From: Nothobranchius furzeri
Lineage: Eukaryota > Chordata > Actinopteri > Cyprinodontiformes > Nothobranchiidae
DNA: 64,000 nucleotides
Assembly (NCBI RefSeq): GCF_043380555.1
Contig: NC_091746.1
Coordinates: 11,927,478 to 11,991,477, forward strand
Reading direction: 5' to 3'
Numbering within the stretch: the first letter of the stretch is position 1; the number at the start of each line of letters is the position of its first letter. The notes beneath the pieces are model-generated. The model was given only the letters and a program-made list of their open reading frames with translations. It searched no databases and was not told the DNA's origin. Of this stretch, positions 36,933 to 48,223 are shown piece by piece. Made by a program: the position numbers and the translations under genes.

Positions 36933-39900
36933 CGTCTCCAGGAGAGAGGCCCAAGCAAGACGCGCCCCGAGGAGCGTCTTGCCACATGTCACCACTGGGT
37001 CTGACTGAGCGCCTCCAGGAGAGAGGCCCAAGCAAGACGCGCCCCGAGGAGCGTCTTGCCACATGTAAGCACTGGGTCTGACTGAGCGCCTCCAGGAGAC
37101 AGGCCCCAGCAAGACGCGCCCCGAGGAGCGTCTTGCCTTATGTCAGCACTCGGTCTGACTGAGCGCCTCCAGGAGAGAGGCCCAAGCAAGACGCGCCCCG
37201 AGGAGCGTCTTGCCACATGTCACCACTGGGTCTGACTGAGCGCCTCCAGGAGAGAGGCCCAAGCAAAACGCGCCCCGAGGAGCGTCTTGCCATATGTCAA
37301 CAATGAGTCTGACTGAGGGCCTCGGGGAGAGAAGCCCAAGCAAGACGCGTCCCGAGGAGCGTCTTGCCACATGTCGGCACTCGGTCTGACTGAACGCCTC
37401 TAGGAGAGAAGCCCCAGCAAGACGCGCCCCGAGGAGCGTCTTGCCACATATCAACAATGGGTCTGACTGAGGGCCTCCATGAGAGAAGCCCAAGCAAGAA
37501 GCGCCCCGAGGAGCGTCTTGCCACATGTAAGCACTGGGTCTGACTGAGCGCCTCCAGGAGAGAGGACCCAGCAAGACGCGCCCCGAGCAGCATCTTGCCT
37601 TATGTCAGCACTCGGTCTGACTGAGCGCCTCCAGGAGAGAGGCCCAAGCAAGACGCACCCCGAGGAGCGTCTTGCCACATGTCAACACTTGGTCTGACTG
37701 AGCGCCTCCAGGAGATAGGCCCAAGCAAGACGCGCCCCGAGGAGCGTCTTGCCACGTGTCAACACTGTGTCTGACTGAGCGTCTCCAGGAGAGAGGCCCA
37801 AGCAAGACGCGCCCCGAGGAGCGTCTTGCCACGTGTCACCACTGGGTCTGACTGAGTGCCTCCAGGAGAGAGGCCCAAGCAAGACGCGCCCCGAGGAGCG
37901 TCTTGCCACGTGTCACCACTGGGTCTGATTGAGCACCTCCAGGAGAGAGGCCCCAACAAGACGTGTCCCGAGGAGCGTCTTGCCACATATCAACAATGGG
38001 TCTGACTGAGGGACTCCATGAGAGAAGCCCAAGCAAGACGCGCCCCGGAGAGCGTCTTGTCACGTGTCAACACTGGGTCTGACTGAGCGTCTCCAGGAGA
38101 GAGGCCCAAGCAAGACGCGCCCCGAGGAGCGTCTTGCCACATGTCACCACTGGGTCTGACTGAGCGCCTCCAGGAGAGAGGCCCAAGCAAGACGCGCCCC
38201 GAGGAGCGTCTTGCCACATGTCAACAATGAGTTTGACTGAGGGCCTCCAGGAGAGAGGCCCAAGCAAGACGTGCCCCGAGGAGCGTCTTGCCACATATCA
38301 ACAATGGGTCTGACTGAGGGCCTCCAGGAGAGAGGCCCAAGCAAGACGCGCCCCGAGGAGCGTCTTGCCACGTGTCAACACTGGGTCTGATTGAGGGCCT
38401 ACAGGAGAGAGGCCCAAGCAAGACGCGCCCCGAGGAGCGTCTTGCCACATGTCACCACTGGGTCTGACTGAGCGCCTCCAGGAGAGAGGCCCAAGCAAGA
38501 CGCGCCCCGAGGAGCGTCTTGCCACATGTCACCACTGGGTCTGACTGAGCGCCTCCAGGAGAGAGGCCCAAGCAAGACGCGCCCCGAGGAGCGTCTTGCC
38601 ACATGTAAACAATGAGTCTGACTGAGGGCCTCCAGGAGAGAGGCCCAAGCAAGACGCGCCCCGAGGAGCGTCTTGCCACATATCAACAATGGGTCTGACT
38701 GAGGGCCTCCATGAGAGAAGCCCAAGCAAGACGCGCCCCGAGGAGCGTCTTGTCACGTGTCAACACTGGGTCTGACTGAGCGTCTCCAGGAGAGAGGCCC
38801 AAGCAAGACGCGCCCCGAGGAGCGTCTTGCCACATGTCATCACTGGGTCTGACTGAGCGTCTCCAGGAGAGAAGCCCCAGCAAGACGCGCCCCGAGGAGC
38901 GTCTTGCCACATGTAAGCACTGGGTCTGACTGAGCGCCTCCAGGAGAGAGGCCCCAGCAAGACGCGCCCCGAGGAGCGTCTTGCCTTATGTCAGCACTCG
39001 GTCTGACTGAGCGCATCCAGGAGAGAAGCCCAAGCAAGACACGCCACGAGGAGCGTCTTGCCACATGTCAACAATGGGTCTGACTGAGGGCCTCCAGGAG
39101 AGAAGCCCAAGCAAGACGCGCCCCGAGGAGCGTCTTGCCACATGTCAGCACTCGGTCTGACTGAGCACCTCCAGGAGAGAGGCCCAAGCAAGACGCACCC
39201 CGAGGAGCGTCTTGACACATGTCAACACTGGGGCTGACAGAGGGCCTCCAGGAGAGAGGCCCAAGCAAGATGCGCCCCGAGGAGCGTCTTGCCACATGTA
39301 AACAATGGGTCTGACTGAGGGCCTCCAGGAGAGAAGCCCAAGCAAGACGCGCCCCGAGGAGCGTCTTGTCACGTGTCAACACTGGGTCTGACTGAGCGTC
39401 TCCAGGAGAGAGGCCCAAGCAAGACGCGCCCCGAGGAGCGTCTTGCCACATGTCACCACTGGGTCTGACTGAGCGCCTCCAGGAGAGAGGCCCAAGCAAG
39501 ACGCGCCCCGAGGAGCATCTTGCCACATGTCAACAATGAGTCTGACTGAGGGCCTCCAGGAGAGAAGCCCAAGCAAGACGCGTCCCGAGGAGCGTCTTGC
39601 CACATGTCAGCACTCGGTCTGACTGAGCGCCTCCAGGAGAGAGGCCCCAGCAAGACGCGCCCGGAGGAGCGTCTTGCCTTATGTCAGCACTCGGTCTGAC
39701 TGAGCGCCTCCAGGAGAGAGGCCCAAGCAAGACGCGCCCCGAGGAGCGTCTTGCCACATGTCACCACTGGGTCTGACAGAGCGCCTCCAGGAGAGAGGCC
39801 CCTGCAAGACGCGCCCCGAGGAGCGTCTTGCCTTATGTCAGCACTCGGTCTGACTGAGCGTCTCCAGGAGAGAGGCCCAAGCAAGACGCGCCCCGAGGAG

Positions 39901-41581
39901 CGTCTTGCCACATGTCACCACTGGGTCTGACTGAGCGCCTCCAGGAGAGAGGCCCAAGCAAAACGCGCCCCGAGGAGCGTCTTGCCACATGTCGGCACTC
40001 GGTCTGACTGAACGCCTCTAGGAGAGAAGCCCCAGCAAGACGCGCCCCGAGGAGCGTCTTGCCACATATCAACAATGGGTCTGACTGAGGGCCTCCATGA
40101 GAGAAGCCCAAGCAAGACGCACCCCGAGGAGCGTCTTGCCACATGTAAGCACTGGGTCTGACTGAGCGCCTCCAGGAGAGAGGCCCCAGCAAGACGCGCC
40201 CCGAGGAGCATCTTGCCTTATGTCAGCACTCGGTCTGACTGAGCGCCTCCAGGAGATAGGCCCAAGCAAGACGCGCCCCGAGGAGCGTCTTGCCACATGT
40301 CAACAATGGGTCTGACTGAGGGCCTCCAGGAGAGAAGCCCAAGCAAGACGCACCCCGAGGAGCGTCTTGTTACATGTCAGGACTCGGTCTGACTGAGCGC
40401 CTCCAGGAGAGAGGCCCAAGCAAGACGCACCCCGGGGAGCGTCTTGCCACATGTCAACACTTGGTCTGACTGAGCGCCTCCAGGAGATAGGCCCAAGCAA
40501 GACGCGCCCCGAGGAGCGTCTTGCCACGTGTCAACACTGTGTCTGACTGAGCGTCTCCAGGAGAGAGGCCCAAGCAAGACGCGCCCCGAGGAGCGTCTTG
40601 CCACATGTCAACAATGGGTCTGACTGAGGGCCTCCAAGAGAGAAGCCCAAGCAAGACGCGCCCCGAGGAGCGTCTTGCCACATGTAAGCACTGGGTCTGA
40701 CTGAGCGCCTCCAGGAGAGAGGCCCAAGCAAGACGTGCCCCGAGGAGCGTCTTGCCACATATCAACAATGGGTCTGACTGAGGGCCTCCATGAGAGAAGC
40801 CCAAGCAAGACGCGCCCCGAGGAGCGTCTTGTCACGTGTCAACACTGGGTCTGACTGAGCGTCTCCAGGAGAGAGGCCCAAGCAAGACGCGCCCCGAGGA
40901 GCGTCTTGCCACATGTCACCACTGGGTCTGACTGAGCGCCTCCAGGAGAGAGGCCCAAGCAAGACGCGCCCCGAAGAGCGTCTTGCCACATGTAAGCACT
41001 GGGTCTGACTGAGCGCCTCCAGGAGAGAGGCCCCAGCAAGACGCGCCCCGAGGAGCGTCTTGCCTTATGTCAGCACTCGGTCTGACTGAGCGCCTCCAGG
41101 AGAGATGCCCAAGCAAGACGCGCCCCGAGGAGCGTCTTGCCACATGTCACCACTGGGTCTGACTGAGCGCCTCCAGGAGAGAGGCCCAAGCAAAACGCGC
41201 CTCGAGGAGCGTCTTGTTACATGTCAGGACTCGGTCTGACTGAGCGCCTCCAGGAGAGAGGCCCAAGCAAGACGCACCCCGGGGAGCGTCTTGCCACATG
41301 TCAACACTTGGTCTGACTGAGCGCCTCCAGGAGATAGGCCCAAGCAAGACGCGCCCCGAGGAGCGTCTTGCCAAGTGTCAACACTGTGTCTGACTGAGCG
41401 TCTCCAGGAGAGAGGCCCAAGCAAGACGCGCCCCGAGGAGCGTCTTGCCACATGTCAACAATGGGTCTGACTGAGGGCCTCCAAGAGAGAAGCCCAAGCA
41501 AGACGCGCCCCGAGGAGCGTCTTGCCACATGTAAGCACTGGGTCTGACTGAGCGCCTCCAGGAGAGAGGCCCAAGCAAGAC
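36933..41581 (+). repeat. 61-monomer (4,697-bp) higher-order unit, copy 1
   Basis: Matches 41,630-46,278 almost perfectly at an offset of 4,697 bp (61 x 77). Both copies share a two-monomer deletion near 37,610 and 42,307 (CTTATGTCAGCACTCGG joined to GAGAGAGGCCC) relative to 32.7 kb, and both share the recombinant CAAAACGCGCCTCGAGG hairpin (41,191 and 45,888). The inverted arm has only one version of this interval. Confidence 0.9.
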
Positions 41582-41629
41582 GCGCCCCGAGGAGCGTCTT
41601 GCCACATGTCACCACTGGGTCTGACTGAG

Positions 41630-44600
41630 CGCCTCCAGGAGAGAGGCCCAAGCAAGACGCGCCCCGAGGAGCGTCTTGCCACATGTCACCACTGGGTCTG
41701 ACTGAGCGCCTCCAGGAGAGAGGCCCAAGCAAGACGCGCCCCGAGGAGCGTCTTGCCACATGTAAGCACTGGGTCTGACTGAGCGCCTCCAGGAGACAGG
41801 CCCCAGCAAGACGCGCCCCGAGGAGCGTCTTGCCTTATGTCAGCACTCGGTCTGACTGAGCGCCTCCAGGAGAGAGGCCCAAGCAAGACGCGCCCCGAGG
41901 AGCGTCTTGCCACATGTCACCACTGGGTCTGACTGAGCGCCTCCAGGAGAGAGGCCCAAGCAAAACGCGCCCCGAGGAGCGTCTTGCCATATGTCAACAA
42001 TGAGTCTGACTGAGGGCCTCGGGGAGAGAAGCCCAAGCAAGACGCGTCCCGAGGAGCGTCTTGCCACATGTCGGCACTCGGTCTGACTGAACGCCTCTAG
42101 GAGAGAAGCCCCAGCAAGACGCGCCCCGAGGAGCGTCTTGCCACATATCAACAATGGGTCTGACTGAGGGCCTCCATGAGAGAAGCCCAAGCAAGAAGCG
42201 CCCCGAGGAGCGTCTTGCCACATGTAAGCACTGGGTCTGACTGAGCGCCTCCAGGAGAGAGGACCCAGCAAGACGCGCCCCGAGCAGCATCTTGCCTTAT
42301 GTCAGCACTCGGTCTGACTGAGCGCCTCCAGGAGAGAGGCCCAAGCAAGACGCACCCCGAGGAGCGTCTTGCCACATGTCAACACTTGGTCTGACTGAGC
42401 GCCTCCAGGAGATAGGCCCAAGCAAGACGCGCCCCGAGGAGCGTCTTGCCACGTGTCAACACTGTGTCTGACTGAGCGTCTCCAGGAGAGAGGCCCAAGC
42501 AAGACGCGCCCCGAGGAGCGTCTTGCCACGTGTCACCACTGGGTCTGACTGAGTGCCTCCAGGAGAGAGGCCCAAGCAAGACGCGCCCCGAGGAGCGTCT
42601 TGCCACGTGTCACCACTGGGTCTGATTGAGCACCTCCAGGAGAGAGGCCCCAACAAGACGTGTCCCGAGGAGCGTCTTGCCACATATCAACAATGGGTCT
42701 GACTGAGGGACTCCATGAGAGAAGCCCAAGCAAGACGCGCCCCGGAGAGCGTCTTGTCACGTGTCAACACTGGGTCTGACTGAGCGTCTCCAGGAGAGAG
42801 GCCCAAGCAAGACGCGCCCCGAGGAGCGTCTTGCCACATGTCACCACTGGGTCTGACTGAGCGCCTCCAGGAGAGAGGCCCAAGCAAGACGCGCCCCGAG
42901 GAGCGTCTTGCCACATGTCAACAATGAGTTTGACTGAGGGCCTCCAGGAGAGAGGCCCAAGCAAGACGTGCCCCGAGGAGCGTCTTGCCACATATCAACA
43001 ATGGGTCTGACTGAGGGCCTCCAGGAGAGAGGCCCAAGCAAGACGCGCCCCGAGGAGCGTCTTGCCACGTGTCAACACTGGGTCTGATTGAGGGCCTACA
43101 GGAGAGAGGCCCAAGCAAGACGCGCCCCGAGGAGCGTCTTGCCACATGTCACCACTGGGTCTGACTGAGCGCCTCCAGGAGAGAGGCCCAAGCAAGACGC
43201 GCCCCGAGGAGCGTCTTGCCACATGTCACCACTGGGTCTGACTGAGCGCCTCCAGGAGAGAGGCCCAAGCAAGACGCGCCCCGAGGAGCGTCTTGCCACA
43301 TGTAAACAATGAGTCTGACTGAGGGCCTCCAGGAGAGAGGCCCAAGCAAGACGCGCCCCGAGGAGCGTCTTGCCACATATCAACAATGGGTCTGACTGAG
43401 GGCCTCCATGAGAGAAGCCCAAGCAAGACGCGCCCCGAGGAGCGTCTTGTCACGTGTCAACACTGGGTCTGACTGAGCGTCTCCAGGAGAGAGGCCCAAG
43501 CAAGACGCGCCCCGAGGAGCGTCTTGCCACATGTCATCACTGGGTCTGACTGAGCGTCTCCAGGAGAGAAGCCCCAGCAAGACGCGCCCCGAGGAGCGTC
43601 TTGCCACATGTAAGCACTGGGTCTGACTGAGCGCCTCCAGGAGAGAGGCCCCAGCAAGACGCGCCCCGAGGAGCGTCTTGCCTTATGTCAGCACTCGGTC
43701 TGACTGAGCGCATCCAGGAGAGAAGCCCAAGCAAGACACGCCACGAGGAGCGTCTTGCCACATGTCAACAATGGGTCTGACTGAGGGCCTCCAGGAGAGA
43801 AGCCCAAGCAAGACGCGCCCCGAGGAGCGTCTTGCCACATGTCAGCACTCGGTCTGACTGAGCACCTCCAGGAGAGAGGCCCAAGCAAGACGCACCCCGA
43901 GGAGCGTCTTGACACATGTCAACACTGGGGCTGACAGAGGGCCTCCAGGAGAGAGGCCCAAGCAAGATGCGCCCCGAGGAGCGTCTTGCCACATGTAAAC
44001 AATGGGTCTGACTGAGGGCCTCCAGGAGAGAAGCCCAAGCAAGACGCGCCCCGAGGAGCGTCTTGTCACGTGTCAACACTGGGTCTGACTGAGCGTCTCC
44101 AGGAGAGAGGCCCAAGCAAGACGCGCCCCGAGGAGCGTCTTGCCACATGTCACCACTGGGTCTGACTGAGCGCCTCCAGGAGAGAGGCCCAAGCAAGACG
44201 CGCCCCGAGGAGCATCTTGCCACATGTCAACAATGAGTCTGACTGAGGGCCTCCAGGAGAGAAGCCCAAGCAAGACGCGTCCCGAGGAGCGTCTTGCCAC
44301 ATGTCAGCACTCGGTCTGACTGAGCGCCTCCAGGAGAGAGGCCCCAGCAAGACGCGCCCGGAGGAGCGTCTTGCCTTATGTCAGCACTCGGTCTGACTGA
44401 GCGCCTCCAGGAGAGAGGCCCAAGCAAGACGCGCCCCGAGGAGCGTCTTGCCACATGTCACCACTGGGTCTGACAGAGCGCCTCCAGGAGAGAGGCCCCT
44501 GCAAGACGCGCCCCGAGGAGCGTCTTGCCTTATGTCAGCACTCGGTCTGACTGAGCGTCTCCAGGAGAGAGGCCCAAGCAAGACGCGCCCCGAGGAGCGT

Positions 44601-46278
44601 CTTGCCACATGTCACCACTGGGTCTGACTGAGCGCCTCCAGGAGAGAGGCCCAAGCAAAACGCGCCCCGAGGAGCGTCTTGCCACATGTCGGCACTCGGT
44701 CTGACTGAACGCCTCTAGGAGAGAAGCCCCAGCAAGACGCGCCCCGAGGAGCGTCTTGCCACATATCAACAATGGGTCTGACTGAGGGCCTCCATGAGAG
44801 AAGCCCAAGCAAGACGCACCCCGAGGAGCGTCTTGCCACATGTAAGCACTGGGTCTGACTGAGCGCCTCCAGGAGAGAGGCCCCAGCAAGACGCGCCCCG
44901 AGGAGCATCTTGCCTTATGTCAGCACTCGGTCTGACTGAGCGCCTCCAGGAGATAGGCCCAAGCAAGACGCGCCCCGAGGAGCGTCTTGCCACATGTCAA
45001 CAATGGGTCTGACTGAGGGCCTCCAGGAGAGAAGCCCAAGCAAGACGCACCCCGAGGAGCGTCTTGTTACATGTCAGGACTCGGTCTGACTGAGCGCCTC
45101 CAGGAGAGAGGCCCAAGCAAGACGCACCCCGGGGAGCGTCTTGCCACATGTCAACACTTGGTCTGACTGAGCGCCTCCAGGAGATAGGCCCAAGCAAGAC
45201 GCGCCCCGAGGAGCGTCTTGCCACGTGTCAACACTGTGTCTGACTGAGCGTCTCCAGGAGAGAGGCCCAAGCAAGACGCGCCCCGAGGAGCGTCTTGCCA
45301 CATGTCAACAATGGGTCTGACTGAGGGCCTCCAAGAGAGAAGCCCAAGCAAGACGCGCCCCGAGGAGCGTCTTGCCACATGTAAGCACTGGGTCTGACTG
45401 AGCGCCTCCAGGAGAGAGGCCCAAGCAAGACGTGCCCCGAGGAGCGTCTTGCCACATATCAACAATGGGTCTGACTGAGGGCCTCCATGAGAGAAGCCCA
45501 AGCAAGACGCGCCCCGAGGAGCGTCTTGTCACGTGTCAACACTGGGTCTGACTGAGCGTCTCCAGGAGAGAGGCCCAAGCAAGACGCGCCCCGAGGAGCG
45601 TCTTGCCACATGTCACCACTGGGTCTGACTGAGCGCCTCCAGGAGAGAGGCCCAAGCAAGACGCGCCCCGAAGAGCGTCTTGCCACATGTAAGCACTGGG
45701 TCTGACTGAGCGCCTCCAGGAGAGAGGCCCCAGCAAGACGCGCCCCGAGGAGCGTCTTGCCTTATGTCAGCACTCGGTCTGACTGAGCGCCTCCAGGAGA
45801 GATGCCCAAGCAAGACGCGCCCCGAGGAGCGTCTTGCCACATGTCACCACTGGGTCTGACTGAGCGCCTCCAGGAGAGAGGCCCAAGCAAAACGCGCCTC
45901 GAGGAGCGTCTTGTTACATGTCAGGACTCGGTCTGACTGAGCGCCTCCAGGAGAGAGGCCCAAGCAAGACGCACCCCGGGGAGCGTCTTGCCACATGTCA
46001 ACACTTGGTCTGACTGAGCGCCTCCAGGAGATAGGCCCAAGCAAGACGCGCCCCGAGGAGCGTCTTGCCAAGTGTCAACACTGTGTCTGACTGAGCGTCT
46101 CCAGGAGAGAGGCCCAAGCAAGACGCGCCCCGAGGAGCGTCTTGCCACATGTCAACAATGGGTCTGACTGAGGGCCTCCAAGAGAGAAGCCCAAGCAAGA
46201 CGCGCCCCGAGGAGCGTCTTGCCACATGTAAGCACTGGGTCTGACTGAGCGCCTCCAGGAGAGAGGCCCAAGCAAGAC
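41630..46278 (+). repeat. 61-monomer (4,697-bp) higher-order unit, copy 2
   Basis: Second copy of 36,933-41,581. The copies part near 41,582 and 46,279, where this copy has GACGTGCCCC and then CACATATCAAC against GACGCGCCCC and then CACATGTCACC. Confidence 0.9.
45054..45900 (+). repeat. 11-monomer (847-bp) tandem duplication, copy 1
   Basis: Eleven monomers repeated directly at 45,901-46,747. Both edges fall in hairpins: the join CAAAACGCGCCTCGAGG followed by CTTGTTACATGTCAGG (45,888-45,920) fuses two monomer types. The inverted arm carries a single copy at this place (near 53,370). Confidence 0.88.
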
Positions 46279-46747
46279 GTGCCCCGAGGAGCGTCTTGCC
46301 ACATATCAACAATGGGTCTGACTGAGGGCCTCCATGAGAGAAGCCCAAGCAAGACGCGCCCCGAGGAGCGTCTTGTCACGTGTCAACACTGGGTCTGACT
46401 GAGCGTCTCCAGGAGAGAGGCCCAAGCAAGACGCGCCCCGAGGAGCGTCTTGCCACATGTCACCACTGGGTCTGACTGAGCGCCTCCAGGAGAGAGGCCC
46501 AAGCAAGACGCGCCCCGAGGAGCGTCTTGCCACATGTAAGCACTGGGTCTGACTGAGCGCCTCCAGGAGAGAGGCCCCAGCAAGACGCGCCCCGAGGAGC
46601 GTCTTGCCTTATGTCAGCACTCGGTCTGACTGAGCGCCTCCAGGAGAGATGCCCAAGCAAGACGCGCCCCGAGGAGCGTCTTGCCACATGTCACCACTGG
46701 GTCTGACTGAGCGCCTCCAGGAGAGAGGCCCAAGCAAAACGCGCCTC
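45901..46747 (+). repeat. 11-monomer (847-bp) tandem duplication, copy 2
   Basis: Second copy of 45,054-45,900, with a few substitutions (CCCCGAAGAGCG at 45,666 against CCCCGAGGAGCG here). A similar fused hairpin at 41,191-41,216 shows that the same 11-monomer event, or a copy of it, is present in the preceding 4,697-bp unit. Confidence 0.87.
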
Positions 46748-48197
46748 GAGGAGCGTCTTGCCATATGTCAACAATGAGTCTGACTGAGGGCCTCGGCGAG
46801 AGAAGCCCAAGCAAGACGCGTCACGAGGAGCGTCTTGCCACATGTCGGCACTCGGTCTGACTGAACGCCTCTAGGAGAGAAGCCCCAGCAAGACGCGCCC
46901 CGAGGAGCGTCTTGCCACATGTAAGCACTGGGTCTGACTGAGCGCCTCCAGGAGAGAGGACCCAGCAAGACGCGCCCCGAGGAGCATCTTGCCTTATGTC
47001 AGCACTCGGTCTGACTGAGCGCCTCCAGGAGATAGGCCCAAGCAAGACGCGCCCCGAGGAGCGTCTTGCCACATGTCAACAATGGGTCTGACTGAGGGCC
47101 TCCAGGAGAGAAGCCCAAGCAAGACACGCCCCGAGGAGCGTCTTCTTACATGTCAGGACTCGGTCTGACTGAGCGCCTCCAGGAGAGAGGCCCAAGCAAG
47201 ACGCGCCCCGAGGAGCGTCTTGCCACATGTCAACAATGGGTCTGACTGAGGGCCTCCAAGAGAGAAGCCCAAGCAAGACACGCCCCGAGGAGCGTCTTGC
47301 ACCATGTCAACACTGGGTCTGACTGAGCACCTCCAGGAGAGAGGCCCAAGCAAGACTCGCCCCGAGGAGCGTCTTGCCACATATCATTAATGGGTCTGAC
47401 TGAGGGCCTCCATGAGAGAAGCCCAAGCAAGACGCGCCCCGAGGAGCGTCTTGCCACATGTCAGCACTCGGTCTGACTGAGCGCCTCCAGGAGAGAGGCC
47501 AAAGCAAGACGGGCCCCGAGGAGCGTCTTGCCACATATCAACAATGGGTCTGACTGAGGGCCTCCATGAGAGAAGCCCAAGCAAGACGCGCCCCGAGGAG
47601 CGTCTTGTCACGTGTCAACACTGGGTCTGACTGAGCGTCTCCAGGAGAGAGGCCCAAGCAAAACGCGCCCCGAGGAGCGTCTTGCCATATGTCAACAATG
47701 AGTCTGACTGAGGGCCTCGGGGAGAGAAGCCCAAGCAAGACGCGTCCCGAGGAGCGTCTTGCCACATGTCGGCACTCGGTCTGACTGAACGCCTCTAGGA
47801 GAGAAGCCCCAGCAAGACGCGCCCCGAGGAGCGTCTTGCCACATATCAACAATGGGTCTGACTGAGGGCCTCCATGAGAGAAGCCCAAGCAAGAAGCGCC
47901 CCGAGGAGCGTCTTGCCACATGTAAGCACTGGGTCTGACTGAGCGCCTCCAGGAGAGAGGACCCAGCAAGACGCGCCCCGAGGAGCATCTTGCCTTATGT
48001 CAGCACTCGGTCTGACTGAGCGCCTCCAGGATATAGGCCCAAGCAAGACGCGCCCCGAGGAGCGTCTTGCCACATGTCAACAATGGGTCTGACTGAGGGC
48101 CTCCAGGAGAGAAGCCCAAGCAAGACACGCCCCGAGGAGCGTCTTGCACCATGTCAACACTGGGTCTGACTGAGCACCTCCAGGAGAGAGGCCCAAG

Positions 48198-48223
48198 CAA
48201 GACTCTCCTCGGGGCGCGTTTTG
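48198..48223. other. Strand-switch junction inside a chimeric hairpin
   Basis: The left stem reads CAAGACTC, a variant typical of forward monomers that follow a GAGCACCTCC segment (for example 1,381-1,390). The loop reads TCCTCGGGGC, which is the reverse orientation. The right stem reads GCGTTTTG, the complement of the CAAAACGC variant. The T at 48,204 fits only the forward variant (the reverse has G) and the T at 48,206 fits only the reverse orientation (the forward has G), so the switch maps to base 48,205 at the left stem/loop boundary. The chimeric element keeps the normal length and phase, so the 77-bp lattice is unbroken across the inversion. Confidence 0.9.

Larger units (their letters stand above)
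29881..48125 (+). repeat. Left arm of a long inverted duplication
   Basis: Variant order is mirrored in reverse by 51,146-64,000. Partner positions sum to 93,881 (29,881-36,933 with 56,948-64,000), 98,578 (about 41,630-42,300 with 56,270-56,948), 98,424 (about 42,340-45,054 with 53,370-56,080) and 99,271 (45,901-48,125 with 51,146-53,370). All changes of sum are whole monomers: 61, 2 and 11. The arms differ by scattered substitutions, for example GTCACGAGG at 46,821 against the complement of GTCCCGAGG at 52,444. The arm probably extends further left, since the right arm is cut by the window end. Confidence 0.9.
1..48205 (+). repeat. 77-bp satellite array, forward orientation
   Basis: About 626 head-to-tail monomers of 77 bp with no interruption. 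A representative monomer is 150-226: a hairpin element (150-175), a CACATG or CACGTG segment, a variable AACAATGGG / AGCACTCGG / ACCACTGGG segment, the constant core TCTGACTGAG, then a G-rich segment ending GCCCAAG. The start of the CAAGACGC motif falls at the same residue of coordinate modulo 77 (73) at every point checked, for example 150, 8,620, 11,392, 35,955 and 48,198, so there is no net single-base indel in 48 kb although substitutions are common. No transposon, gene or unique sequence is inserted. Variants travel together in runs, which reveals the higher-order blocks listed separately. I do not recognise the family; the sequence class (satellite DNA) is certain, its chromosomal location is not. 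Confidence 0.98.

Noticed and set aside
1..48205. A CRISPR array, because of short direct repeats with a palindromic element.
   Set aside because: There is no repeat/spacer split: the entire 77-bp unit is conserved, the same between-hairpin segments recur many times, and no cas genes are present.
48206..48223. A mobile element or target-site duplication at the strand switch.
   Set aside because: No non-satellite base is present at the junction. The switch is explained fully by forward and reverse monomer sequence.
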